Below, piece by piece: positions 38,554-47,831 of a stretch of 64,000 nt of DNA (within the stretch, counting starts at the first letter, position 1; each line of letters starts with the position of its first letter). The stretch comes from Oxalobacteraceae bacterium (GTDB lineage Bacteria; Pseudomonadota; Gammaproteobacteria; Burkholderiales; Burkholderiaceae_D). The stretch lies in assembly GCA_027490465.1 (NCBI GenBank), contig JAIXXZ010000051.1, forward strand, positions 1-64,000, read 5' to 3'. The position numbers were made by a program, and so were the translations under genes. A model generated the notes under the pieces. That model saw nothing but the letters and a program-made list of their open reading frames with translations, made no database searches and was not told the origin of the DNA.

Positions 38554-41500
38554 ATGGCTTATCCAACACCCACCTTTCAGCGCAGTGATTCCCAGTCCGG
38601 TTTCTATACTCAAACACAGCAGCAGAGATCCTCTACAGGCACGGGCCAGCAGGGGCAGCAGAATCAGTCGTCGCGCCCCCGTTTTGAATCAAGATCTTCA
38701 TCCAGTTCAACGGCAAATCAAAGCCGGTTATCCGAATATTATGGTGATGGCGCCGACGATAATTCACTGAGTGATGAAATTTACAACTCGCGAGAATCAA
38801 TCAACCGGATTAAGCAAAAAATCCAAAGCATCCGCAACAACAACGACTTCGATATTGAAGGTCTTATAGATCTGTTTGATCAGATAAAGGTGGCACAGAA
38901 GCAGGGTGATCTTTCTTGCATTAGGCAGTATGAACCGGCATTGCTGGCAGGGTTGAGCGACCCGTTGAGTCAGTTACTTAAAAAAATAGACGGCCAATTG
39001 GCAGCTGATAGCACCTTCGTTGCCAGTTTCAATGCGGAAGATATCCATACCGTGTTTAATGGCTTCTCGGTCATCATCGGCGAATCTGTCAGCGATTCGC
39101 TGTTATTGAAGCCGCATTTCAATAAAGTACGGGATTCGCTGCGACACATCACCGAGTGTCTGATGGAACACGCGATCGAAGAAGGTTTCCTGCAAAAGCA
39201 TTGGGATAGCTCGTCGCTACTCAATGTGCTTAATTGGCTCTCGCGGGGTTTGAAGCAAGGCCTCCTCTCAGCTAAAAATTCGAGTATCAAAGGGTCATTC
39301 ACGCAAGCACTGATGCTGATGAAAGACTGGTCCCCTAGCGCTGGCGAAACCGTTACGGCAACGACGCTCGCCGCCCCCTTGGATACCCGCCAGTTGGGCA
39401 AGTGTATGGTCCAGGTTGGTACCGCGCTCAAATTTGATTTGGTCACAGAGAATGCAGCAGACAATTTGATACGTGATGTTGTCATTGGACTGTGTGGCGG
39501 TAATGCACTCGCTCAATGCACGCAGTGGCGCAATGGCACCGATAGTAATCAACGTGCGCGTGTACTGACCCCGGTGCTGCCTGAGGGCGCGGAGGTCACG
39601 AATATCAGCAACACCGTCAAGGATTGTCTGCGGGCGGGCATTCTGCAGTTAGACGACGGTCAGGTTCAATCAATCAACAACTCGCTGTGCCGGCACATGA
39701 ATGTCATCAGCGAAAGAAGCTTCTTGGAAAGGCGCGGCCAGCGGCTGGGGAATTGCGCCAATTTTCTACGGGATATTTTCGAGCTTGAGCATGTTGCTAA
39801 GAAGCCGGTCTTGCAAAACCGAACCGAGTATGAAAAAGCCTGCAAGCGCATGCTCGAGCAGATTACGAAGATCTCCCCAGTTGTGTCTTTGGATTCACAG
39901 TCGATTGCCAACCTGATCAGCTTTGTCAAGTCCATGGATAGAGCACGGCGCCAGCCAACAGAGCTTCTCAGGTCTGCGGCGGCCTTGCTTATGACCCATT
40001 TGCGGGCAATGACTGAAGCGATGAGGTCAATTGAAAATATCGCCGCTACATTGGGCGGTTTACATCACCTTTCGGTGCGCGGTCTGACGCCGCCGGGCCC
40101 TGCAGTCGATCAGATGATTAGCCTGATTAATGGGATTGTTTTGAACGATCTGGCGACATGGCCAGCGAAATCTCGAGTCGCATTAATGCAAGCCACAGTG
40201 CATTGTTGGCAGGATCTGGAAGCCGGGAGGACGCCTCAACCCCAGCATCATCTGCTGGCGGTGATGCAGGAAATGCTTGCGTTACCCGGCACAATTTCCG
40301 AAAAAAATGCTTATTTAATGGCCGCTGCAGTGTTGATTAAGCAGGATGCGAATTGGCTGGCAAGTCAGCAACTCGTTCTAGGAAGATTACTGCCTGCGAA
40401 AGCAGGCGCCCTGATTAGCGAAGACGATGTACTGCGGGAGCTGGCGCAGTTGAAAACGAGTGAGCCGGTGATCGAAAAACTACCGGAAGCTGAGACCGTC
40501 AATAACACGACGACCAAAACCAACACGACGACTACGACTACGGCAATAACAACTACCACGTCGACGACTGCGCAGACGGGTGCTGTCAAGACCTCACCGC
40601 CACGCTTGCCAGTGGGGATGACACGCGTGATCGTGCCGGAGAATAAGCCTGCCGATACGACAAACACTGCCACTGCGAAGAAAACAAATACCGCCACGAC
40701 GAAAACTGCAGCGACGAACACCGCAACGACGACCCGTACCAGCACGGCAACCTATGCCGCTGAGCGCACGAATCTGACGCCGGTCGTGCCACCCAAGATT
40801 GAAGCGACAGTTACGTCACCCCTCGAGTACCGGATTCCGAAGCGCGTGGCCAAGGCAAAGCAGGGTCAAATCTCACCATTGCCGTCGACTGACCCCGTGC
40901 TCAAGGTCAGGGATACATCCTCTTCAGTCAGAGCCAGTGCACACAACAATAAGCCACTACCAGAACAGAAGGCGAATAACGTAAAAACGCCCTCACCACC
41001 CTCAAAAAATCAGATGAAGTCGGCACCAAAGGAAGTTCTGGTCAGCAAGTCAGTCAAGCAGACGCCGGAGCAGGAATGGTTCCAGTTACTGAAGCAGGAA
41101 GGGGCTTTGTCGTCGTTGCAATTGAAGCGGCTTAAAGAGTTGCTGGAGAAGACCCCCAGCCTGGCAATCTCAGCCGAAGGCAAAGGCAACAAGGCGCGGA
41201 CGGCGCTGTTTTTTGCCCTAAGTACGGGAAAGGCCGAGGCAGTGAGTTTGATCATGCGGGCCAATGCGCAAACAAAGCGGGATATAGCCAGCACGCTCAG
41301 ACAGGTTCTCGATGAGGTACTGATTGTTGGGGATTCGGAAGCAAGCGCCTTAAAAGCTTGCTTGTCGATGCTGTCGGTATCTGAATTGGTGGTGCTTCGC
41401 GATGCGCTGAATCAGCAGTACAAGCCGGGCGAGATGCAAAAGAAGGTTGCAGGAAAATTATGGGAAGTACTTTCGGAAAAAGGACTGACGCAGGAAGCGA

Positions 41501-42888
41501 ATGTGGCGATCGACAATCAGCTTGAACTGAGGGGCACTGCGACAACAACTAAAAAGATTCCGCGCGCTGAGCCTGTAACTAGTAAAAATCCAGCTGCGGA
41601 TCCTTTCGGTGGCGTTGATGACCACGGTCATAACGCGTTGATGCATGCTGCGGCAGATGGAAATACAGATAGCGTCGATAGGATTATTCGTGATAAATCT
41701 GGAGCCCAACAGATTAAAGCGGTCAACAACGATGGCATTAATGCGTTGATGATCGCCGCTGAAAACGGACACACTGAGGTCGTCAAATATCTCATTGATC
41801 ACACCTCGGGGACACAGCAGGTAAAGATGGTCAGCACGAATGGTTGGAATGCATTGCAGATCGCTGCTGCAAAAGGACACGCTGAGGTAATCAAATTGCT
41901 CATTGCTCACACTTCGGCGACAGAGCAGGCAAAGATGGTCGACAAGGATGGCTGGAATGCATTGAGGATCGCCGCTCAATCTGGACACACTGAGGTCGTC
42001 AAGTTGCTCATTGATCACCCCTCGGGGACAGAGCAGGCAAAGATGGTCGACAAGGATGGCTTGAATGCATTGATGGCCGCCGCTGCAAATAACCGCACGG
42101 AGGTCGTAAAATTGCTCATTGGTCACCCCTCGGGGGCACAGCAGGCAAAGATGGTCGACAAGGTTGGCGCCAATGCACTGATGTCCGCCGCTCATAACGG
42201 ATACCCTGAGGTCGTCAAATTGCTCATTGCTCACCCCTCGGGGGCAGAGCAAGTAAAGATGGTCAACGAGGATGATATTAATGCGTTGATGATCGCCGCT
42301 GAATTAGGACACCCTGAGGTCGTCAAATTGCTCATTGCTCACCCCTCGGGGGCAGAGCAGGTAAAGATGGTGAACAAGAGTTCCTTGAATGCGTTGGCGA
42401 TTGCCGCTTATTGCGGACACACTGAGGTCGTCAAATTGCTCATTGATCACCCCTCGGCGACAGAGCAGGCAAAGATGGTCAACAAGGATGGTATTAATGC
42501 GTTGATGATCGCCGCTGAATTAGGACACCCTGAGGTCGTCAAATTGCTCATTGCTCACACCTCGGGGGCAGAGCAGGTAAAGATGGTCAACAAGGATGGT
42601 ATTAATGCGTTGATGATCGCCGCTCTATTTGGACACACTGAGGTCGTCAAGTTACTCATTGCTCACACCTCTGGGACACTGCAGGCAAAGATGGTCAACA
42701 TGGATTGCAGGAATGCATTGATGATCGCCGTTGCAAAAGGACAGACGGAGGTCGTCAAATTACTCATTGCTCACACCTCGTGGAGAGAGCAGGCAGAGAT
42801 GGTCGACAATGATGACTTTAATGCGTTGATGATCGCTATTGAAACCGGCCACACTGAGATCATCAAATTGCTCCAAGGAAGGCTTTAA
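38554..42888 (+). CDS. Large protein with disordered Gln/Ser-rich N terminus, Thr-rich linker and C-terminal ankyrin-type repeats (36-aa units), truncated
   Basis: At least 11 tandem units of the type DGINALMIAAELGHPEVVKLLIAHPSGAEQVKMVNK; Thr-rich linker at about 40500-40750. The start could be 38503 or 38554. Confidence 0.82.
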   Translation: MAYPTPTFQRSDSQSGFYTQTQQQRSSTGTGQQGQQNQSSRPRFESRSSSSSTANQSRLSEYYGDGADDNSLSDEIYNSRESINRIKQKIQSIRNNNDFDIEGLIDLFDQIKVAQKQGDLSCIRQYEPALLAGLSDPLSQLLKKIDGQLAADSTFVASFNAEDIHTVFNGFSVIIGESVSDSLLLKPHFNKVRDSLRHITECLMEHAIEEGFLQKHWDSSSLLNVLNWLSRGLKQGLLSAKNSSIKGSFTQALMLMKDWSPSAGETVTATTLAAPLDTRQLGKCMVQVGTALKFDLVTENAADNLIRDVVIGLCGGNALAQCTQWRNGTDSNQRARVLTPVLPEGAEVTNISNTVKDCLRAGILQLDDGQVQSINNSLCRHMNVISERSFLERRGQRLGNCANFLRDIFELEHVAKKPVLQNRTEYEKACKRMLEQITKISPVVSLDSQSIANLISFVKSMDRARRQPTELLRSAAALLMTHLRAMTEAMRSIENIAATLGGLHHLSVRGLTPPGPAVDQMISLINGIVLNDLATWPAKSRVALMQATVHCWQDLEAGRTPQPQHHLLAVMQEMLALPGTISEKNAYLMAAAVLIKQDANWLASQQLVLGRLLPAKAGALISEDDVLRELAQLKTSEPVIEKLPEAETVNNTTTKTNTTTTTTAITTTTSTTAQTGAVKTSPPRLPVGMTRVIVPENKPADTTNTATAKKTNTATTKTAATNTATTTRTSTATYAAERTNLTPVVPPKIEATVTSPLEYRIPKRVAKAKQGQISPLPSTDPVLKVRDTSSSVRASAHNNKPLPEQKANNVKTPSPPSKNQMKSAPKEVLVSKSVKQTPEQEWFQLLKQEGALSSLQLKRLKELLEKTPSLAISAEGKGNKARTALFFALSTGKAEAVSLIMRANAQTKRDIASTLRQVLDEVLIVGDSEASALKACLSMLSVSELVVLRDALNQQYKPGEMQKKVAGKLWEVLSEKGLTQEANVAIDNQLELRGTATTTKKIPRAEPVTSKNPAADPFGGVDDHGHNALMHAAADGNTDSVDRIIRDKSGAQQIKAVNNDGINALMIAAENGHTEVVKYLIDHTSGTQQVKMVSTNGWNALQIAAAKGHAEVIKLLIAHTSATEQAKMVDKDGWNALRIAAQSGHTEVVKLLIDHPSGTEQAKMVDKDGLNALMAAAANNRTEVVKLLIGHPSGAQQAKMVDKVGANALMSAAHNGYPEVVKLLIAHPSGAEQVKMVNEDDINALMIAAELGHPEVVKLLIAHPSGAEQVKMVNKSSLNALAIAAYCGHTEVVKLLIDHPSATEQAKMVNKDGINALMIAAELGHPEVVKLLIAHTSGAEQVKMVNKDGINALMIAALFGHTEVVKLLIAHTSGTLQAKMVNMDCRNALMIAVAKGQTEVVKLLIAHTSWREQAEMVDNDDFNALMIAIETGHTEIIKLLQGRL

Positions 42889-43171
42889 TACCTTGATGAT
42901 TGCGGCCAATAAGGGCCGTCTGGCTGTCTTCAAATTAGGTATTGTTCACGCCTCTGGGGTAGAGCAGGTAAAGATGGTCAAGGATGATGGATTTAATGCT
43001 CTGATAGTGGCCGCAGAAAATGGGCATAAGACTGTCGTTGAAGTACTCCTTCGTCACGAGTCAGCTGGCGACCAGTTAAAGGTTGTCAGCAAGGCGGGTT
43101 TGAATGCCCTGGAGCTGGCCAGGGAAAATGGACATCAAGCTATTGTTGATTTGCTTGCTCCCTTAATGTGA
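42884..43171 (+). pseudogene. Out-of-frame 3' fragment of the ankyrin-repeat protein
   Basis: Frame reads EGFNTLMIAANKGRLAVFKLGIVHASGVEQVKMVKDDGFNALIVAAENGHKTVVEVLLRHESAGDQLKVVSKAGLNALELARENGHQAIVDLLAPLM*, the same repeat in another frame. Confidence 0.82.
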
Positions 43172-43529
43172 CGTGATATTTTTAAAGACGCAACAAAACC
43201 TTGATGTTTGGCGGGATCGCCTGACAAGAAATGATTCAGTCAGGGTTACGCGAATCGAACGCCTGCTTCGGCAGGCGGCTGATTTTGCTTTTAGCCGTAT
43301 TTGTCAGGGAGCAGACAGATAGTTATCAATTGGCCAATTTTTACCGCCAAAGTGAGTGAAGTTAGTATATTAATAATTTTGTCAAATGTAATTACGTTGA
43401 CCATTTCCCAAAATCCCCTGAAACTCAGTGCGCGCATGTCAAAGTATGTGCATTTGATAGAAAAAACAGGCGGCTGACAGGCACTGCCAGCGCTCAAAAG
43501 ATGTATTCAAGGGGGGAGTTGTAGAGGAA

Positions 43530-44240
43530 ATGGGCGATTACACCAATATGTCCGCGTATTACGACCTGATCATGACGTCAGGCTATTACGATTATCAGAA
43601 AATTGTAGAAAACATCACCAGAAACAGTAGTTTCGGCAGCGTGCTGGAAATAGGGTGCGGAACGGGTTTGATACTGGAAGAGTTGGGACAACGACAGCCG
43701 CATGCGGAAATCATGGGGGTCGATCTGACCGAGGCCATGTTGTCGATTGCTTCCGACCGCTTGCAACAATTCCCGAATATTTCACTCTCGCTTGAAAACG
43801 TCACCGATTTCGATCTCAAGAAAAGCTACGACCTCGCTTTTTCCTATGGCGGCGTCTGGTACTTCGTGGTCGATGGCGACAAGGAACCCTTTCTAGTCAG
43901 TCATCTGTCTCAGGCAGAGGACAATCATCAGGGGCTGGATCGCGTGGGCAGCCATGTCAATACAGGCGGACGTCTGCTGCTGGGCATACAGGGCCCGCAT
44001 CATAACTATGAAAAGCCGGTCTCGAACGGCATGCTTTATTCGCAAAAAATTGAACCTGCCGAGCATGGCTTCGTGAAGCATTACTTTCTGGCCGAAGATA
44101 CCCATGTCGTGATGTCCCAAACAATCAATTACCGTACCTATACGTGGTCCGAGGCATTGGCGTTGCTGTCTGCACATGGCTTTGAGCATGATGCGCAAGC
44201 AGAGAAATCCAGCCACTTCATCGCATTCAAAAAGGTCTGA
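43530..44240 (+). CDS. Class I SAM-dependent methyltransferase
   Basis: MSAYYDLIMTSGYYDY, VLEIGCGTGLILEELGQ, EIMGVDLTEAMLSIA. Confidence 0.88.
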   Translation: MGDYTNMSAYYDLIMTSGYYDYQKIVENITRNSSFGSVLEIGCGTGLILEELGQRQPHAEIMGVDLTEAMLSIASDRLQQFPNISLSLENVTDFDLKKSYDLAFSYGGVWYFVVDGDKEPFLVSHLSQAEDNHQGLDRVGSHVNTGGRLLLGIQGPHHNYEKPVSNGMLYSQKIEPAEHGFVKHYFLAEDTHVVMSQTINYRTYTWSEALALLSAHGFEHDAQAEKSSHFIAFKKV

Positions 44241-44246
44241 TCTGAA

Positions 44247-45191
44247 ATGACCTCTTCCAGCCGTACGGGCGCGGATAAGCCGCGCCTTTTCTTTGTGGGT
44301 GTGGGCAATATGGGTAACCCCATGGCGGCCAACCTCATTCGCGCCGGGTACTCCCTCTGCGTGTTTGATCAATCGCCTGAAAAGACAGCCAAGCTCGTCA
44401 GCATGGGCGCACGCGGCGTCGCGAATTTGGCCGAAGGTGCTGCGCAATGCGATGTGGTGATCACTTCATTGCCCGGCCCGCCTCAGGTGCGTGAGGTCAT
44501 GTTCGGTGAGCAGGGGCTGCTTGCTTCGCTTCCGCGCGGTGCAACCATCATCGACACCACCACCAGTGCGGCCGATCTGGCGCGAGAGTTAAATGACAAA
44601 GCGCAGCAGTGCGGCATTGATTATCTCGAAGCGCCTATCACCAATGCGATTGATGCCGCAGCCGAGGGCCGGCTGTCGATCTTTGTCGGCGGTGATGCGC
44701 AGTGCTTCGCGAAACACAAGCCTATCTTTGATGTGTTGGGCAATAAAGTCTTTCATGTGGGTGCGCATGGCAATGGTGCGACGATCAAGCTGCTGACTAA
44801 TTTGCTTTGGTTTGTCAGTGCCGCTGCCATCGGCGAGGGGCTGATGCTGGGCGCAAAGGCTGGTGTGCCGCTCGAGACTGTCTGGGAAGCGATCAAATCC
44901 AGCGCCGGTAATAGCTGGGTCGCCGAGCATGATGTGCCGTCGATTTTTGCAGGCCACTACGATCCGAGTTTTTCGCTGGCGCTGTGCTGCAAGGATCTGG
45001 GTCTGGTGAACGAGATCGCACGCAGTCAGGGCTACGAGCTGACGATGGGTAAATTTGTCGAGTCACTGTTTCGCGAAGCGATGGAAAAATACGGCGAGTC
45101 CGCAGCCGAGCTGCATGTCGTCAAGCTGCTTGAAGAACGTGCCGGTTTGTTGTTGCGACCGCCGCACGGGCAAACCCCGTCGACCAACTGA
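44247..45191 (+). CDS. NAD(P)-dependent oxidoreductase, 3-hydroxyisobutyrate dehydrogenase family
   Basis: FFVGVGNMGNPMAANLIRAGYSLCVFDQ, TTTSAADLARELNDKA, GNGATIKLLTNLL. Confidence 0.9.
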   Translation: MTSSSRTGADKPRLFFVGVGNMGNPMAANLIRAGYSLCVFDQSPEKTAKLVSMGARGVANLAEGAAQCDVVITSLPGPPQVREVMFGEQGLLASLPRGATIIDTTTSAADLARELNDKAQQCGIDYLEAPITNAIDAAAEGRLSIFVGGDAQCFAKHKPIFDVLGNKVFHVGAHGNGATIKLLTNLLWFVSAAAIGEGLMLGAKAGVPLETVWEAIKSSAGNSWVAEHDVPSIFAGHYDPSFSLALCCKDLGLVNEIARSQGYELTMGKFVESLFREAMEKYGESAAELHVVKLLEERAGLLLRPPHGQTPSTN

Positions 45192-45204
45192 TTTAGAAAA
45201 GGCC

Positions 45205-46551
45205 ATGCAAGATTTCAGCAAACCCGGAGTACGCCAGCAGCAGTTGATGGCCGAGGCGCATAGACACATGCCCCAGGGCGTCGCCGAGAACTATCGTTAC
45301 TGGGGTGACGAGCGTACTGTTTTTGTGGATAACGCCAAAGGCTGTCGCATCACTGATTGTGACGGCAGGACCTGGGTTGATTTTCGTTTGGGTTATGGCC
45401 CCATCATTCTCGGCTATCGCGATGAACGCGTTGACGCTGCCGTGATCAAGCAGATCACGCAAGGTGGCACATTGTCCGGCTTTGCGACAGAACTCGACAC
45501 CGAAGTCGTCAAGCAGATCAAGGCCATGTGCCCCAACATCGAAAAAATGCGCTTCGCCAATTCCGGTACCGAAGCGGTGATGGGAGCGGTCCGTACCGCG
45601 CGTGGCTATACCAAGCGCGATCGCGTGGTGATTGTCGAAGGCGGCTTCCACGGTTTGTATGACGAGATGATGTGGAAATCCGATATCGAGCATTGGGATC
45701 CGCAGGGCAGGGTGGCGCCATCGGTGATTCCTTTTGGTGGCGGCATTCCGCAGCGGGCGCGGGATCTGGTTGATCTCATCGTACTCAATGACCATGCAAT
45801 GCTTGAGCATTTGTTCGCACAGCAGGGAGAGCAACTCGCCTGTGTCGTGCTCGAACCCATCATCGGCAATGCAGGCAGCATCTCTGCGACACCCGAATGG
45901 CTGCAGCGCTTGCGTGATTTGTGCACCCAGTACGGCACCATGCTCATCATTGATGAAGTCAAGACAGGATTTCGTGTCGCCAAAGGCGGTGCGCAGGCTT
46001 TGTATGGCATTCATGCGGATCTGACGACCTATGCCAAAGCCATGGGGAATGGCTATCCGGTCGCCGCCTTTGGTGGGCGTGCCGAGGTCATGGATGTGGT
46101 GGGTTCAAACAAGGGTGGGGTAGTACATGGCGGAACTTACACCGCCAATCTGGTGGCGCTGTCGGCAGCGCATGCCACGCTGAACATTCTGGATCAAACC
46201 GATGCGCTGGCGACGATCAATCGGGTCGGTGACGAGATTCGTGCTTTGCTGGGCAGAGTGTTCACGGCTGCAGGTGTCGAGCACGCATTTGCCGGGCCGC
46301 CGGCGATGCTGGGTATTCATTTCACGCCCGATGTGCCCCAGAGCTATCGCGATTGGCGCGTGACCAACAGCGATCTCTATCGTGATTTTGCATGGAGGCT
46401 GATTGATTACGGTGTCATGCTCGAGCCGGATTCGCGCGAGCCTTGGTTCTTGTGTGAAGCCCATGCCGATGTCGATCTCGGCTGGCTGGAAGAGGTAGCT
46501 ACACGCGCGATGCGTGAAGCCTGCGAGGCCTCAGTACGTCAAAGTCGCTGA
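45205..46551 (+). CDS. Class III aminotransferase, glutamate-1-semialdehyde 2,1-aminomutase-like
   Basis: In-frame ATG 45205; MRFANSGTEAVMGAVRTARGYTKRDRVVIVEGGFHG, LIIDEVKTGFRVAKGGAQALYGIHADLTTYAKAMGNGYPVAAFGGR (PLP Lys). Confidence 0.9.
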   Translation: MQDFSKPGVRQQQLMAEAHRHMPQGVAENYRYWGDERTVFVDNAKGCRITDCDGRTWVDFRLGYGPIILGYRDERVDAAVIKQITQGGTLSGFATELDTEVVKQIKAMCPNIEKMRFANSGTEAVMGAVRTARGYTKRDRVVIVEGGFHGLYDEMMWKSDIEHWDPQGRVAPSVIPFGGGIPQRARDLVDLIVLNDHAMLEHLFAQQGEQLACVVLEPIIGNAGSISATPEWLQRLRDLCTQYGTMLIIDEVKTGFRVAKGGAQALYGIHADLTTYAKAMGNGYPVAAFGGRAEVMDVVGSNKGGVVHGGTYTANLVALSAAHATLNILDQTDALATINRVGDEIRALLGRVFTAAGVEHAFAGPPAMLGIHFTPDVPQSYRDWRVTNSDLYRDFAWRLIDYGVMLEPDSREPWFLCEAHADVDLGWLEEVATRAMREACEASVRQSR

Positions 46552-46555
46552 GCAA

Positions 46556-46936
46556 TCAGGCCGACAAATCTACCAGCACACCAAAATCATCCCGCGTCGA
46601 GTGTCGGGGTGCTGTGACTGGCATGCTGGACACCGGCCTGGCAAAGATGATCTGGTTCTGGCCGTAGATTTCCTCGATCACCCGCCGGGCACCGGAGAGA
46701 TTGCCACTGGCAAGTGCATGGCCGACTCGCTGAAAATAGCTGTGGGCGAGGGCCGGATTGAAATCCACCAGCGCTTGATAGCAGGTGCGTGCGTCCAGTA
46801 GATTTCCCGATGTAAGCGCTGCGATCAGTGCCTTGAGTTTCTCCTGGTGCTGACTACGGCGGCTCCCGCCAGAGCTGCCATTTCCGGAGTGCCGCGAGCC
46901 TATCGAATCAATTTCCCGCCCAAGTTCGATACTCAT
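46556..46936 (-). CDS. Hypothetical protein
   Basis: 126 aa; translationally coupled (ATGA) to the upstream 46933..47121 ORF; repeated L-x-SGNL-x-A motif. Confidence 0.55.
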   Translation of the reverse strand: MSIELGREIDSIGSRHSGNGSSGGSRRSQHQEKLKALIAALTSGNLLDARTCYQALVDFNPALAHSYFQRVGHALASGNLSGARRVIEEIYGQNQIIFARPVSSMPVTAPRHSTRDDFGVLVDLSA

Positions 46937-47121
46937 GATGTTGCTCCTTTACTAATGTGGCGTGACTTCCCCTTTCTTTGCCAGTTATCGTGAATATCGA
47001 CAGATTTGCCGCTTTCTGCAGCGGCCGACCGCTTGTCCTGTCCAGTCACAGGAAAACTATTTTCTTCTAAAGGATCGATAAACCCCTTTTTTTTCAATAA
47101 GTTAGAGTATTGATATTGCAT
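46933..47121 (-). CDS. Hypothetical small protein
   Basis: 62 aa; overlaps the next start by 4 nt. Confidence 0.4.
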   Translation of the reverse strand: MQYQYSNLLKKKGFIDPLEENSFPVTGQDKRSAAAESGKSVDIHDNWQRKGKSRHISKGATS

Positions 47122-47252
47122 TTATTGAATGAGATGACGACTTATTGACGCTTATTTGGCCTGTTTATTGCTTGTTGAGGAGCAAGGCCGGGCGGCGCTA
47201 TTGATGCAATCCCGCCGGCATTGATTGGACAAGGCAATAAAGGAGAGAACAC

Positions 47253-47450
47253 ATGAATCAGGCAATGACGCAGTCAGGTAACTTTGTTTACCCCGAACTA
47301 CCCAGACAAACCATCAAGTCCCGGCGCGCGACCTCAGGCAGCGTGCAGGACATCTGGCGCCAGCACGGCTGGGTGCCACCCACTGAGTATCAGAAAGATT
47401 TTCGGTCATCGCTGAGAACGACCGCGCATCTGGTGCCGCAACTGTATTGA
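47253..47450 (+). CDS. Hypothetical small protein
   Basis: 65 aa, AAAGGAGAG ribosome-binding site just upstream, terminator downstream. Confidence 0.6.
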   Translation: MNQAMTQSGNFVYPELPRQTIKSRRATSGSVQDIWRQHGWVPPTEYQKDFRSSLRTTAHLVPQLY

Positions 47451-47488
47451 TTGTCTCCCCTGGTCTTCTCCCCCGAAGGCATAGGATT

Positions 47489-47517
47489 AGCCCGCTGTTG
47501 TAGCGGGCTTTTTTTTT
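47489..47517 (+). terminator. Rho-independent terminator
   Basis: AGCCCGCT-GTTGT-AGCGGGCT followed by T(8+). Confidence 0.9.
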
Positions 47518-47831
47518 GCGCACGATACTCCGGGTATAGTCAAAGCCGACAGATGATATTGATCTGGCCTGATTTTCTATAGCAATTTCAAAATAAATGT
47601 TTTGAAAAATTCCTAAAAAGATTCCAGACATCGAGCACTGCACACACACTTGCTTTAGCTTATCCAGAGCCCAGCCTTATCAATGCAATGGTTGATGATA
47701 TAAAACTCTCTTGATTCATGGCCCAAAACTGATAGCAAATCAGTTGCGATTGGGCTCGGATCTTTCCTTTCGTCACAGACATCAAATTGCAGATGCTGGG
47801 ATAATGCGCACGGTTTTCATTTTTTGAAAAA

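Noticed and set aside
40365-40745. 126-aa Val-rich minus-strand ORF (VVVVVVL...)
   Set aside because: Antisense of the ACN-rich Thr linker; a composition artefact.
41458-42252. 264-aa minus-strand ORF
   Set aside because: Antisense of the ankyrin repeats; the long open frame follows from the repeat codon composition.
41620-43171. 108-bp tandem repeats as a CRISPR-like or non-coding satellite array
   Set aside because: They are in frame and encode ankyrin-type units with coding-style variation; there are no short repeats separated by unique spacers.
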